Source of the DNA: a virus
IMG/VR virus record: IMGVR_UViG_3300042486_001136
Location: 1 to 40,207 of that record
Direction: 5' to 3' (one strand)
Length of the DNA: 40,207 nucleotides
The notes beneath the pieces are model-generated. The model did not search any database. It saw nothing but the letters and a program-made list of their open reading frames with translations, and was not told where the DNA came from. How positions within the stretch are numbered: position 1 is the first letter of the stretch; every line of letters starts with the position of its first letter. A program made the translations under genes and the position numbers. Of this stretch, positions 7,901-15,422 are shown one piece after another.

Positions 7901-8659
7901 ATGGCAAGAAATAGTGGTAAATCCCATCGCACCTTTCCAGCAAAAAAGTCTAGTGAGCGCCCCACACAGGCAGAAAAGTCTAGACTGCGTCAAAGTAAGC
8001 ACGAAGGCTTTGAAGAGCCTCAGCCTCAACGCAACTACACCTTTAAAGAAGTTCAACCACTAAACTTTGTACAAGGTGAATACTTAGATGCAATTGAGAA
8101 CAATGACGTTATATTTGGAATAGGTAGTGCAGGCACTGGTAAAACTTTTATTGCAGCCAACTATGCTGCTAGAGAGTTGTACTATAAACGCGTAGACAAG
8201 GTTATCTTAACCCGTCCAAATATTGAAACCGGCAGGGGCCTAGGCTTCCTACCCGGTACACTAGAAGAAAAATACGCACCATACTTGCTGCCTTTTGACG
8301 CAATCTTTACTCGTGCCCTAGGCAAAGGCTTTTATGAGTATTGTTTAAAGGCCAAAAACATTGACCCTACTCCACTAGGATTCTTACGCGGCACTACATT
8401 TGACAACTGCATTGTGCTTGTAGATGAGGCACAAAATTGCACTCGTGAAGAAATGAAAATGTTGCTTTCACGCATTGGCAAGAACTGCAAAATGATCTTT
8501 TCAGGCGACGAATGTCAAAGCGACATAGGCGACGCTTCTGGTTTAATTGATGCCGTAGAGCGCCTAGATGGTATTGAAGGTATCGAAGTGGTAGAATTTC
8601 TTGACGAAGACATTGTTCGTTCAAAGATGTGTAAACAAATTATTATGGCTTATAGATAA
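7901..8659 (+). CDS. phoH: PhoH-like P-loop ATPase
   Basis: 252 aa. Walker A GIGSAGTGKT at residues 73-82, the conserved LTRPNIETGRGLGFLPGT segment, and Walker B IVLVDEAQN near residue 170 followed by FSGDECQSD, all typical of PhoH. RBS AAGGAAG precedes the ATG. A basic N-terminal tail (about 45 residues) is extra. PhoH is common in marine and freshwater phages and behaves as an NTPase with proposed RNA helicase or ribonuclease activity in some homologues; its phage role is unsettled. Own promoter just upstream. Confidence 0.92.
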   Translation: MARNSGKSHRTFPAKKSSERPTQAEKSRLRQSKHEGFEEPQPQRNYTFKEVQPLNFVQGEYLDAIENNDVIFGIGSAGTGKTFIAANYAARELYYKRVDKVILTRPNIETGRGLGFLPGTLEEKYAPYLLPFDAIFTRALGKGFYEYCLKAKNIDPTPLGFLRGTTFDNCIVLVDEAQNCTREEMKMLLSRIGKNCKMIFSGDECQSDIGDASGLIDAVERLDGIEGIEVVEFLDEDIVRSKMCKQIIMAYR

Positions 8660-8661
8660 AT

Positions 8662-9297
8662 ATGGCAAAAACATACAAACCAACAACCGGCATGGCAACT
8701 GCCGCTAAACGTGCCTTAAAGTGGAAAGCAGACGGCGAGCCTGGCGGTACGCTAGTTGGTTTGGCCAGAGCTAATCAACTCAAAGATCGTGAACCACTTT
8801 CGGAAAGTGTTGTCTTACGCATGTACAGCTTTTTTAGCCGTCATGAACCTGATAAAAAAGCAACAGGATTTCGCAGTGGTGAAGAAGGTTTTCCAAGCAA
8901 AGGTCGAGTAGCCTGGGACTTGTGGGGTGGTGATGGTGGATACTCGTGGAGTACTAGCAAGCGTAATCAAATTATGCGTGCACGTGAAGCCAAAGCATTG
9001 CGCTTGGTAACAGTTACAAAATCGCAGATTCCACACATGATGCTAATGGCAGCAGCACAAACCATAGAAAACTACGCTAACGAAAATATTTCCGAAAGCT
9101 TAGATGCTTTCGGTCAGTTTATGTATCATGCACAACTGCTACGCAACAATCACTTAGACACTTACTTGTTAGACTTACATTTGGTCGAACAACCTTATCG
9201 TGATATATTAGTACTGGTATTTAGTGAGCTAGCACCTGAAGGTATAATTGACTATGATGACGTTGACGACGAAGATAGTCTAGAGGACACACAATAA
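8662..9297 (+). CDS. Conserved phage protein of unknown function
   Basis: 211 aa, starting 2 bases after phoH. Residues about 10-100 (TAAKRALKWKADGEPGGT, GLARANQL, MYSFFSRHE, GFPSKGRVAWDLWGGDGGYSWS) form a motif block I recall in diverse phage proteins without clear function. The remainder is helical and ends in a very acidic tail (DYDDVDDEDSLEDTQ). It is followed by a strong terminator and then convergent genes. No enzymatic motif seen. Confidence 0.8.
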   Translation: MAKTYKPTTGMATAAKRALKWKADGEPGGTLVGLARANQLKDREPLSESVVLRMYSFFSRHEPDKKATGFRSGEEGFPSKGRVAWDLWGGDGGYSWSTSKRNQIMRAREAKALRLVTVTKSQIPHMMLMAAAQTIENYANENISESLDAFGQFMYHAQLLRNNHLDTYLLDLHLVEQPYRDILVLVFSELAPEGIIDYDDVDDEDSLEDTQ

Positions 9298-9330
9298 AAA
9301 AGCCCGCAACTAGCAATAGTTGCGGGCTTT
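9297..9330. terminator. Bidirectional intrinsic terminator
   Basis: Perfect 15-bp stem (9297-9311 with 9316-9330) around a GCAA loop; the GC core is flanked by A-run and T-run, so it can stop transcription from both sides. It lies exactly between the plus-strand block and the minus-strand block. Confidence 0.9.
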
Positions 9331-9333
9331 TGT

Positions 9334-9771
9334 TTAAACAGCCATGCTTGAGTAAAGCATCCAGCCATGTTTGCGATGTGCATCAATACGCTCACTTAAA
9401 AAAGCACTTAATCCATGCTCACCATACTGCTCAGCTAGCGCATAAGCCTTTATGAGTTCTTCGTGTACTTTTCCGTTGTCAACGTATAGCGTGCGCAACA
9501 TTTCATTTTTTGGTAGCACTTCCAAAGTGTCAGCAATCGTTGAGTGTTCTGCAAGTTGTGAAAAGCTAGCAGGCACCCAGCAGCGCAAAGCGCGAACACG
9601 CTCAGCAAAATCGTCAAGCTCATCATCTACCTCATCATAAATTTTTCCAAACAGTTCATGATACTGCAAAAAGTCGGGGCCTGTTACGTTCCAGTGAAAG
9701 TTTTCAGCTTTGACTAAGAACGCATAAGTTGTTGCAAAAGCACTTTTAAGTGCCAGTTTTAGGTCTTCCAT
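9334..9771 (-). CDS. Dps/ferritin-like protein
   Basis: 145 aa from the ATG at 9771, chosen over an upstream ATG because AAGGAATAAT precedes it and the alternative overlaps the upstream gene. The Dps pattern is clear: ENFHWNVTGPDFLQYHELF and ELDDFAERVRAL. By comparison with Dps, His26, His38, Asp53 and Glu57 fill four ferroxidase positions, but the Asp/Glu normally four residues after the second His is Gly42. Dps proteins store iron and protect DNA; in a phage it could protect DNA or be packaged. The reduced iron site makes activity uncertain. The bidirectional terminator lies just downstream. Confidence 0.8.
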   Translation of the reverse strand: MEDLKLALKSAFATTYAFLVKAENFHWNVTGPDFLQYHELFGKIYDEVDDELDDFAERVRALRCWVPASFSQLAEHSTIADTLEVLPKNEMLRTLYVDNGKVHEELIKAYALAEQYGEHGLSAFLSERIDAHRKHGWMLYSSMAV

Positions 9772-9779
9772 ATTATTCC

Positions 9780-10379
9780 TTATATTGTCCACCAGTTGTT
9801 GTTGTTGTAAATTACATTAAGTGACTCATAAGGAGTCGTCATTGTAATTGCGGTAACACCATTTATTAGTGCTGGTGCTTCTGGCTGTACCGTTAATTTT
9901 CGATTACCAACAGGTGCTCCAAATTCTAATTTGATTGTGTGTTTGGTACCTGGAGGTACTGAGTTGAGCAGTGTAACCGTTGCTTTATCTTTTAGCTGTG
10001 CACCAATATAGCAATCGGTTTCACTAGCACAATAGTCTTCGGTAATAGTCACAGTATTGCACACACAGCCTTTGCCAGGTCCAGGTGGTCCAGGTGGTCC
10101 AGGTGGTCCAGGTGGTCCAGGTGGCCCTATTACAGGGCCTGCATTCACTATTGTACCATCAGTTAGCAGTAATAGTAAGTCCCCTGGATTATCAGTTACT
10201 TCTGCTCCGGCAACTCCTACACCTGCCGGCCCTGGCGGACCTGCGGGCCCTTCTGGTCCAGGCGTACCTGGGCCGCCGTTTACCACACTGTTTATAAACA
10301 AGTCACGGTCATCAATTGTTGGAGGAAGCGGCAAGTACGGTGGCATACTCCAGCCAAATGGCATTGTTTGATATTGCAT
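9780..10379 (-). CDS. Collagen-like fibre protein
   Basis: 199 aa. Two Gly-X-Y blocks, about residues 36-53 ([18 protein letters not shown]) and 84-103 ([18 protein letters not shown]), would form collagen triple helices. They flank a short non-collagen segment and are followed by a beta-rich C-terminal domain with three Cys after the second block, ending NNWWTI. Such proteins decorate phage heads or tails as trimeric fibres. RBS TTAAGGAAC precedes the ATG. The stop is eight bases before the Dps start. Confidence 0.85.
   Translation of the reverse strand: MQYQTMPFGWSMPPYLPLPPTIDDRDLFINSVVNGGPGTPGPEGPAGPPGPAGVGVAGAEVTDNPGDLLLLLTDGTIVNAGPVIGPPGPPGPPGPPGPPGPGKGCVCNTVTITEDYCASETDCYIGAQLKDKATVTLLNSVPPGTKHTIKLEFGAPVGNRKLTVQPEAPALINGVTAITMTTPYESLNVIYNNNNWWTI
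10079..10125. repeat. Tandem 9-bp repeat in the collagen-like gene
   Basis: About five copies of a 9-bp unit (CCAGGTGGT on the plus strand) encode GPP repeats. Near-perfect DNA identity rather than just protein periodicity points to recent slippage, so copy number may vary between relatives. Confidence 0.85.
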
Positions 10380-10398
10380 GTTAGTTCCTTAACAAAAA

Positions 10399-10427
10399 AG
10401 CCCCCACGGCTTGTGGCTGCGGGGGCT
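10399..10427 (-). terminator. Intrinsic terminator
   Basis: On the minus strand a GC-rich stem (AGCCCCCGC with GTGGGGGCT, 9-bp arms) is followed by six Ts, just after the glycine-rich protein gene and before the collagen gene. Confidence 0.85.
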
Positions 10428-10434
10428 AGCAATA

Positions 10435-11349
10435 TTAACGAATGTTAGTATTTGTGTTGCTTGGGTTAGCAGTTTGTGTTCCGCTTCCAACGTTGATTGC
10501 AGCATTTTCGCTGCGAATGCTCTGACCTAAGCTCCAGATCAAGTTGGCCAATTGGCCATACTGAGCTTGAGTTTGTTGCTGTTGTTGCATCTGGTTGATG
10601 TTGTTGGTTGTTGTAACCTCAACACCACGTGCAGCAGCGCCACTAAACTCACGGCTACGTAGCTCAATAATAGCTGCATTAGCATCAGCTAGTTGACGCT
10701 GTAGGTTTAATTCGTATTGCTGAGTAATCAGTGCACGAGTCTTTTCACCATCAGCACTAATATCCTTGCTTAGTTCATAACGGTTTTCCATTACGTTCTG
10801 GTTAATAGCTGCCTGACCTTGCATTAGTGCAACTGCGTTTGTGTTAACTACGTCTTTTACGTTGTCAATACGTAGAGACAATCCTTGAGTAACTGCATTT
10901 AGTGCTGCATTAATACCAATAGTTTGGTTAGCTTGTGAGGCTTCCATTGCTGCTGTTGATACAGCTACTGCTTTGTCAACAGCGCCAATGCTTTGCATTA
11001 GGCTCATGTTAGCCATGTCTTGTTCTGGTGGATTACGTAGTGTAGCGCCTAGGGCTGCACCACTACCGTCTCCACCTAGTAAGTTACCGTTGTTGCGTAG
11101 TAGGCTTCCTAGGATAAGACCGCCGATTAAACCGCCTCCGCCGAAACCACCATCATTGCTACCGCCCATACCCATAATCATACCGGGTGTCATTACTTCT
11201 GCCATTTTAGGCTCCTTTAAAGTTTCTTTTGCTTGAGATACTAGTTGCTTGTAATATTGGTCAGCAAAACTAGCCTGTTTTTTAAGCGCTTCCATAGCTT
11301 CCTCGGTTGCAGCCGGGGAAACAGGTACGCCAGTTGTGTTATCATCCAT
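10435..11349 (-). CDS. Probable virion structural protein, Gly-rich N-region, helical body
   Basis: 304 aa. An N-terminal helix (about 15-45), then a Gly/Met/Asn-rich stretch (about 55-100; GGFGGGGLIGGLILGSLL) and a long Ala/Gln-rich helical region (about 115-250) with a poly-Gln run, ending in a Thr/Asn-rich tail. I recall similar proteins near virion genes of other phages but cannot assign a function. It has its own promoter with an unusually structured leader and its own terminator, consistent with strong expression as expected for a virion component. Confidence 0.7.
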   Translation of the reverse strand: MDDNTTGVPVSPAATEEAMEALKKQASFADQYYKQLVSQAKETLKEPKMAEVMTPGMIMGMGGSNDGGFGGGGLIGGLILGSLLRNNGNLLGGDGSGAALGATLRNPPEQDMANMSLMQSIGAVDKAVAVSTAAMEASQANQTIGINAALNAVTQGLSLRIDNVKDVVNTNAVALMQGQAAINQNVMENRYELSKDISADGEKTRALITQQYELNLQRQLADANAAIIELRSREFSGAAARGVEVTTTNNINQMQQQQQTQAQYGQLANLIWSLGQSIRSENAAINVGSGTQTANPSNTNTNIR

Positions 11350-11378
11350 ATAAATAAATTTCTGTGTTGTGGATAGAT

Positions 11379-11422
11379 ATGATACTGCGTATCACTGCGC
11401 AGTTCCTAAAATTTAAGAACTG
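11379..11422 (-). promoter_or_regulatory. Structured leader with three adjacent dyads
   Basis: Between the promoter and the gene ending at 11349 lie three palindromes in a row: GATACtgcGTATC (11381-11393), ACTGCGCAGT (11394-11403) and an almost perfect 23-nt palindrome (11400-11422). They lie at and after the expected transcription start, so they could be mRNA 5' stabilising hairpins or repressor sites. Confidence 0.5.
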
Positions 11423-11427
11423 ATATA

Positions 11428-11456
11428 ATTATACAACAAAATGGTATGTAGTGCAA
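11428..11456 (-). promoter_or_regulatory. Sigma-70-like promoter
   Basis: Minus strand TTGCAC (11456-11451), 17-base spacer, TATAAT (11433-11428). It drives the glycine-rich protein gene. Confidence 0.75.
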
Positions 11457-11563
11457 CACAACTTTTAGGGTTCCAGGAGCAAAAATGCACGGTAATAAGA
11501 AATTATGCAGGATATTTTTGGGCAAGTGCACTGGCGCACCCTACAAAAATTTGACGACAAAAA

Positions 11564-11595
11564 AGCCCCCGAATCTTCTGATGCGGGGGCTTTTT
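11564..11595 (-). terminator. Intrinsic terminator
   Basis: 8-bp stem AGCCCCCG/CGGGGGCT around a 12-base loop with T-runs on both sides; it ends the 56-codon gene on the minus strand. Confidence 0.85.
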
Positions 11596-11605
11596 CTTTG
11601 CCTAT

Positions 11606-11776
11606 TTATTCGGCTGCTGGCTGTGGTGCTGGTTGTGGCAACTGGGCTTCTGCTTGTGCGCGAACTTTTTGAGATAGCGGATTGCAGATTTTAGCAGGCA
11701 GTTCTTGCAGTCCGGCTAGGATAGCATTAACTTCGTCAACAGACAGGTCAGAAAGGTTGATTTTAATATCGTTCAT
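11606..11776 (-). CDS. Small conserved phage protein (56 aa)
   Basis: 56 aa, too short for the usual cut-off. It begins MNDIKINLSDLSVDEVNAIL and continues with AGLQELPAK, a helix, and a Pro/Gln-rich end (QLPQPAPQPAAE). The LSVDEVNAILAGLQELP pattern resembles small phage proteins with a beta strand and helix. The stop is directly followed by a terminator. No strong Shine-Dalgarno is seen. Function unknown. A plus-strand frame across the same DNA runs through the terminator and looks spurious. Confidence 0.7.
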   Translation of the reverse strand: MNDIKINLSDLSVDEVNAILAGLQELPAKICNPLSQKVRAQAEAQLPQPAPQPAAE

Positions 11777-11797
11777 GTTTATGGTTGGTTAGTTGGT

Positions 11798-12490
11798 TTA
11801 GGCTAGTTTCCAGCCTTTATGGGTTTTTCTTACCTTATTTAAGACTCCACATAAGTGGCTCTTATTAAGATCATGCTGTCTAGCAAATTCGCTAAGATTA
11901 CTTATAGTGTATGCAGTGTTATTTGGTGATAGTATAATAGGGTACTTTATATTTTTATGTTTAGCGGTATTAATTGACCTATTATGTTTCAGACTAAGTA
12001 AACATTCATAGTCTTCTGAGTATAGTGAAGCTAACCATTTATGTGATTTACCTTTTGATATATCGCGAATAGTAGAAATTTCTACTCCAGTAGTTTTTGC
12101 AATATCCTTAAACGGAATGTCCAGTAAAAGATTTTTAAAAACTGTAAGTATTGTTTCTTTTGAGTACTTGGAATTAGGGTGTGCGTCTCCCTGTAGTCCA
12201 GTACCTCCGCCGCCCGCCTTTGAGTTAATATTAAATCCATTATTAACAGAATTAAAAATCTCAATAGCCTCATTTTCAAGCATATCTAAATTATCTTCTA
12301 AAGTACACTCTAGTAATACTTCTAAGTAAGGTACACCATATAATAAATAAGCTTGCTGCAATTTAATTGAGGCAATATTATTTGCTAGGTTGTATTTATG
12401 TTTAGTCAATCTTTCTTCTATTCTCAGAGATTGACCCACATAAACTTTATTAGTTCCATTAAATTTTAGTAAATAAATGCCTATAGTCAT
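11798..12490 (-). CDS. GIY-YIG homing endonuclease
   Basis: 230 aa from ATG at 12490; an upstream TTG at 12508 is possible, but AGGACA sits correctly before the ATG and the paralogue at 29713-30393 starts the same way. N-terminal GIY-YIG nuclease domain (GIYLLKFN ... KVYVGQSLRIEERL, with Asn/Glu further on), then NUMOD-type DNA-binding segments; the end (NLSEFARQHDLNKSHLCGVL, THKGWKLA) is the familiar intron-encoded-nuclease repeat. It is AT-rich compared with its neighbours, consistent with a mobile gene. It lies just downstream of the ribonucleotide reductase gene. Its promoter sits inside an inverted repeat whose distal arm covers its RBS. Confidence 0.9.
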   Translation of the reverse strand: MTIGIYLLKFNGTNKVYVGQSLRIEERLTKHKYNLANNIASIKLQQAYLLYGVPYLEVLLECTLEDNLDMLENEAIEIFNSVNNGFNINSKAGGGGTGLQGDAHPNSKYSKETILTVFKNLLLDIPFKDIAKTTGVEISTIRDISKGKSHKWLASLYSEDYECLLSLKHNRSINTAKHKNIKYPIILSPNNTAYTISNLSEFARQHDLNKSHLCGVLNKVRKTHKGWKLA

Positions 12491-12542
12491 AATATTGTGT
12501 CCTAACAAATATTTTATATTATACTATTTTGGACACAATATT
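12491..12542 (-). promoter_or_regulatory. Promoter nested in a 12-bp inverted repeat
   Basis: Minus strand TTGAAA (12546-12541), 17-base spacer, TATAAT (12523-12518). Perfect 12-bp arms AATATTGTGTCC (12542-12531) and GGACACAATATT (12502-12491) flank the -10 box; the distal arm contains the AGGACA ribosome binding site and ends at the start codon. Read-through RNA would fold and hide the RBS; RNA starting near 12511 keeps only one arm. Confidence 0.75.
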
Positions 12543-12546
12543 TCAA
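12518..12546 (-). promoter_or_regulatory. Core sigma-70-like promoter of the first homing endonuclease
   Basis: TTGAAA, 17-base spacer, TATAAT, preceded by AAATTTGTAC; listed separately from the surrounding inverted repeat. Confidence 0.78.
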
Positions 12547-12564
12547 GTACAAATTTTTACTACG

Positions 12565-14532
12565 TCATTTTATAGGACAGGCTCCCGTGGCGCACTCTGC
12601 ATCGGTAATTTCGTCAAAACTGTTGGTGTTATTTAAGTCTACTGTTAAAAGTGTTTTAACGTACTCGTGGTAAGTTTCTTCTGTTACTACTTCTTGTGGA
12701 AGATATAAGTATCCAAGGTCTTTGGCAGTTTTAGTAGGGTCTGTGCGATAGATAAAACTCACACCCACATAACAATCCCAGTTTAGTAACAACCAGTCAA
12801 TGATCGCAGGAATTTCGCCGGGATCATAACTAATAGTTACTGATGTGTTCTGTTGGTTCCAACTAGTTTGCAATAGTTTGTAACGCTCCAACTGTACCAC
12901 AGCTGATTCGATATTAACTTCTTTGCCGTCAACTTTATCAAATGGAACTCCATCCCACATTACTGGAAACGTAACAAGAACTCCAGAATCATCAACAGGA
13001 TGATTAATAACACGGTAACCCGCTTGACGTAGTTTTTCAACCACCGGGTCATGTTTGCTAAACTGAACATTGTTGAAAATGTACTTTCCTAGTGGTTTGT
13101 GTACTCCTTCTGGGCAATCCATGATTTTGCTGAGAGTGCCTGAAGGCTTGATACAAGTTACGTTCTTGGGAGCAGGTAAACCCAGTTCTAAACTCATACC
13201 CACAGCAGCCGATGTGGCAGTACGCTTTAAGTATTCATAGTCATAGCTGCCCATGTCAGGACGCATTGCAATACCAGTTAAGCCTACACCGCAAAGTCGT
13301 AAGAAATAGTTGTTAAGGTGCCAAGACTCTTGAAGAATGCCGTCCTGAAGGTTAACACACGTTTGTCGGTAGTTGGCACGAGCTGCCAGTCGTATAGCGT
13401 TGTGCAAACCGGCAGTGTCGCCTTTGAACTTGGCAATGTCAGTTTCGGTAAGGTTACAGAAAGCCTTATTACCGAGTAAGATTTCAACGCATGGATTGGC
13501 TCCCTTAAACCACGGAGCGCGTCTGAGTGCTTCAACTTCATTGATAAATCCTGGTTCACTACCACCGGCTTCAGTCATCATCCCAAAGATGCGTTCTAAG
13601 TCGGTTTTTAGTGGTTTCTTTTTAAATACTAAACTGTTGTTTGATTGTGTGCGGTGCTGGTTATTATGCAACCACCAGTCTTTTTTGGCTACTGCGAATT
13701 CTTCCCATTCTGGCTGGTCATAGTCAAATAAAGCGATCTCGGCACTACGACGACTAGATAGAATAGTACCCAGGTGGTTAACAATATCGAGGATATCCAT
13801 CCGAGTAAGTAAACTATCAGCACGGCCGTTGAGGATATTTGCAATAGCCACGTATGCAGTGGATATAGCACTGTCGCCACTTGAAATCCATCCATAGCCT
13901 TTTAGTCTTTCACCTGCTGGTCGTAGTTGCGAAAAGTCGAGTACGAGCGTATCAGCGGAATATTTTCCAGCCAGTAGTTTGCCAATTGACTTTGCCCAGG
14001 CTTCTGCACTGTCTCCGATTTGAATTGTCCAGGTTTTGGTGTCTGGTTCCCAGTACTCAACGTTGTGCTCATTGCCACCTTTGGCAGTGCGTGTGCTTCT
14101 AACCACTCGAATGTTCTTGATTGGCTTTGAAAATCCATTTAGCGTTCCTACAATTGGTTTAAATCCAACGCCGCAACCTTGTAGCAACAACCATAAGACG
14201 TCTACTACGTCATAGATTGTTTCAACGTGTGTAAAGCTGCAATTGAACTGAGATGCTTCACGTGTTTTGGCTACGTTAGTGCCGCCAAGCCACAGTGTGC
14301 GACCACTCATTAGCACTTTGCGATCTAGCATTAGTTGCTCAAGATCATAAAGTTCCGAGTATTCTAGGTCGTTTAAGTCACGACCAACTGCCCGCTCCCA
14401 CAACCACTGTTGGTGGTCAATAACACGTGCAACTGTTTCTGCCCATGTTTCAAATTGTTTTCCGTCGTCTGAGGTAGGGCGGTTGTATGTACGACGTGTA
14501 ATTACTTGTGCTCGTGTTGATGGTAGGTTCAT
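12565..14532 (-). CDS. nrdJ: Ribonucleotide reductase, class II (adenosylcobalamin-dependent)
   Basis: 655 aa. Makes deoxyribonucleotides from ribonucleotides using B12. Motifs of the monomeric class II type: QFNCSF near residue 95, LLQGCGVGFKP, NPCVEILLGNKAFCNLTE near residue 347 (active-site Cys region; the usual residue after the Cys is Gly or Ala), CIKPSGTLS, and a C-terminal C-x4-C pair (CATGACPIK) used for re-reduction. No separate small subunit or activase is seen, as expected for class II. A glutaredoxin at 18882-19154 could supply reductant. RBS AAGGAAATAA before the ATG. Class II is common in phages of aquatic bacteria with B12 supply. Confidence 0.93.
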   Translation of the reverse strand: MNLPSTRAQVITRRTYNRPTSDDGKQFETWAETVARVIDHQQWLWERAVGRDLNDLEYSELYDLEQLMLDRKVLMSGRTLWLGGTNVAKTREASQFNCSFTHVETIYDVVDVLWLLLQGCGVGFKPIVGTLNGFSKPIKNIRVVRSTRTAKGGNEHNVEYWEPDTKTWTIQIGDSAEAWAKSIGKLLAGKYSADTLVLDFSQLRPAGERLKGYGWISSGDSAISTAYVAIANILNGRADSLLTRMDILDIVNHLGTILSSRRSAEIALFDYDQPEWEEFAVAKKDWWLHNNQHRTQSNNSLVFKKKPLKTDLERIFGMMTEAGGSEPGFINEVEALRRAPWFKGANPCVEILLGNKAFCNLTETDIAKFKGDTAGLHNAIRLAARANYRQTCVNLQDGILQESWHLNNYFLRLCGVGLTGIAMRPDMGSYDYEYLKRTATSAAVGMSLELGLPAPKNVTCIKPSGTLSKIMDCPEGVHKPLGKYIFNNVQFSKHDPVVEKLRQAGYRVINHPVDDSGVLVTFPVMWDGVPFDKVDGKEVNIESAVVQLERYKLLQTSWNQQNTSVTISYDPGEIPAIIDWLLLNWDCYVGVSFIYRTDPTKTAKDLGYLYLPQEVVTEETYHEYVKTLLTVDLNNTNSFDEITDAECATGACPIK

Positions 14533-14545
14533 TTATTTCCTTGAT

Positions 14546-14935
14546 TTATTGAGTACAGGGACCTGCTACGAATCCACTCGCATCTGGCTTGCAGGTAGAA
14601 TCTAATTTTACACAAGGTCCAACTACAAATCCGTCTGTGCAGTAGTTAATTGTGGGTTGGATAACTGGACTAGGCCCAATTACCACCGTAGGTGTTAGTG
14701 TAACCTGTGGGCCTTTTACCGGACCAATTACAAAAGGCAGTTGAGCTGCTGGACCTGGACCTACTACAGGGATTTCAGGTACTGCAACAGTTCCTGATGG
14801 ACCTAACACAAAAGGTGTGGGCAACTCAGCAATGGCTTTGTCAGACAGCTTTACTGCTTTTGGCAATTCTGGGGTGTTGCCACCGCCACAAGCTGTTAGT
14901 GTGGCCACTAACAGCATTAATACAAAATGTTTCAT
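14546..14935 (-). CDS. Lipoprotein with repeated V-x-G-P motifs
   Basis: 129 aa. Signal peptide and lipobox (LVATLTACGGG), lipidated Cys16. The mature part has six copies of a (F/V)V-x-GP unit spaced about 10-20 residues (FVLGPSG, PVVGPGP, FVIGPVKGP, VVIGPSP, FVVGPC, FVAGPC), the last two with Cys that may pair. It sits between RNR and dUTPase genes, so it is expressed with nucleotide metabolism. Phage lipoproteins expressed during infection often block superinfection; that role is only a guess here. Confidence 0.75.
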   Translation of the reverse strand: MKHFVLMLLVATLTACGGGNTPELPKAVKLSDKAIAELPTPFVLGPSGTVAVPEIPVVGPGPAAQLPFVIGPVKGPQVTLTPTVVIGPSPVIQPTINYCTDGFVVGPCVKLDSTCKPDASGFVAGPCTQ

Positions 14936-14948
14936 AATATTTTCTCAG

Positions 14949-15422
14949 TTATTGTCCGGTACTACCAAAACCGCCAGTACCGCGTTGTGTGTCATTCCAT
15001 GCATCACGGAATGTGGGAAGTTCTACTCGCTGCACTACCAGTTGTGCAATTCGGTCTCCAGCCTCAATCGCATAAGGGTCTTCCGAAATATTTTTTAGCA
15101 AAACTTTTAAATTTCCACGATAGTCAGCATCTATTACGCCAACACTATGTGGGATTGTAATCCCACGTTTCCCTTGCGAGCTCCTGTTATAAATAAAGCC
15201 TGCGAACCCTTGTGGAATTTTGACCGCTACTCCTGTATCCACAAGTTTTTGTTCGCCGGGATAAATTTCATGTGCTTCAAGTGCAAACAAATCTGCACCA
15301 GCGTCATTGGGATGTGCACGTTGTGGTAGTTTTGCGCCTGGCTGTAGTTGGCAGTCAATTGTGGGTTCTGTGATGCAGTTGCTGCTGCTGCTGCCGCTGC
15401 TAATATAAAATTGGTTACTCAT
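14949..15422 (-). CDS. dut: dUTP pyrophosphatase
   Basis: 157 aa. Trimeric dUTPase motifs in order: DAGADLFA (I), NRSSQGKRG (II), GVIDADYRGNLKV (III), RIAQLVVQRV (IV) and the C-terminal RGTGGFGSTG (V). It hydrolyses dUTP to dUMP, keeping uracil out of phage DNA. An N-terminal extension of about 25 residues is Ser-rich and specific to this protein. Its start overlaps the stop of the exonuclease gene upstream (ATGA). Confidence 0.95.
   Translation of the reverse strand: MSNQFYISSGSSSSNCITEPTIDCQLQPGAKLPQRAHPNDAGADLFALEAHEIYPGEQKLVDTGVAVKIPQGFAGFIYNRSSQGKRGITIPHSVGVIDADYRGNLKVLLKNISEDPYAIEAGDRIAQLVVQRVELPTFRDAWNDTQRGTGGFGSTGQ

Noticed and set aside
10057-10371. Plus-strand ORF rich in Gly and Pro
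   Set aside because: Mirror image of the collagen repeats on the minus strand; GC-rich triplet repeats give open frames on both strands.
11485-11694. Plus-strand ORF of 69 aa
   Set aside because: It runs straight through the terminator at 11564-11595 and is antisense to a better-supported 56-codon gene with typical phage protein character.
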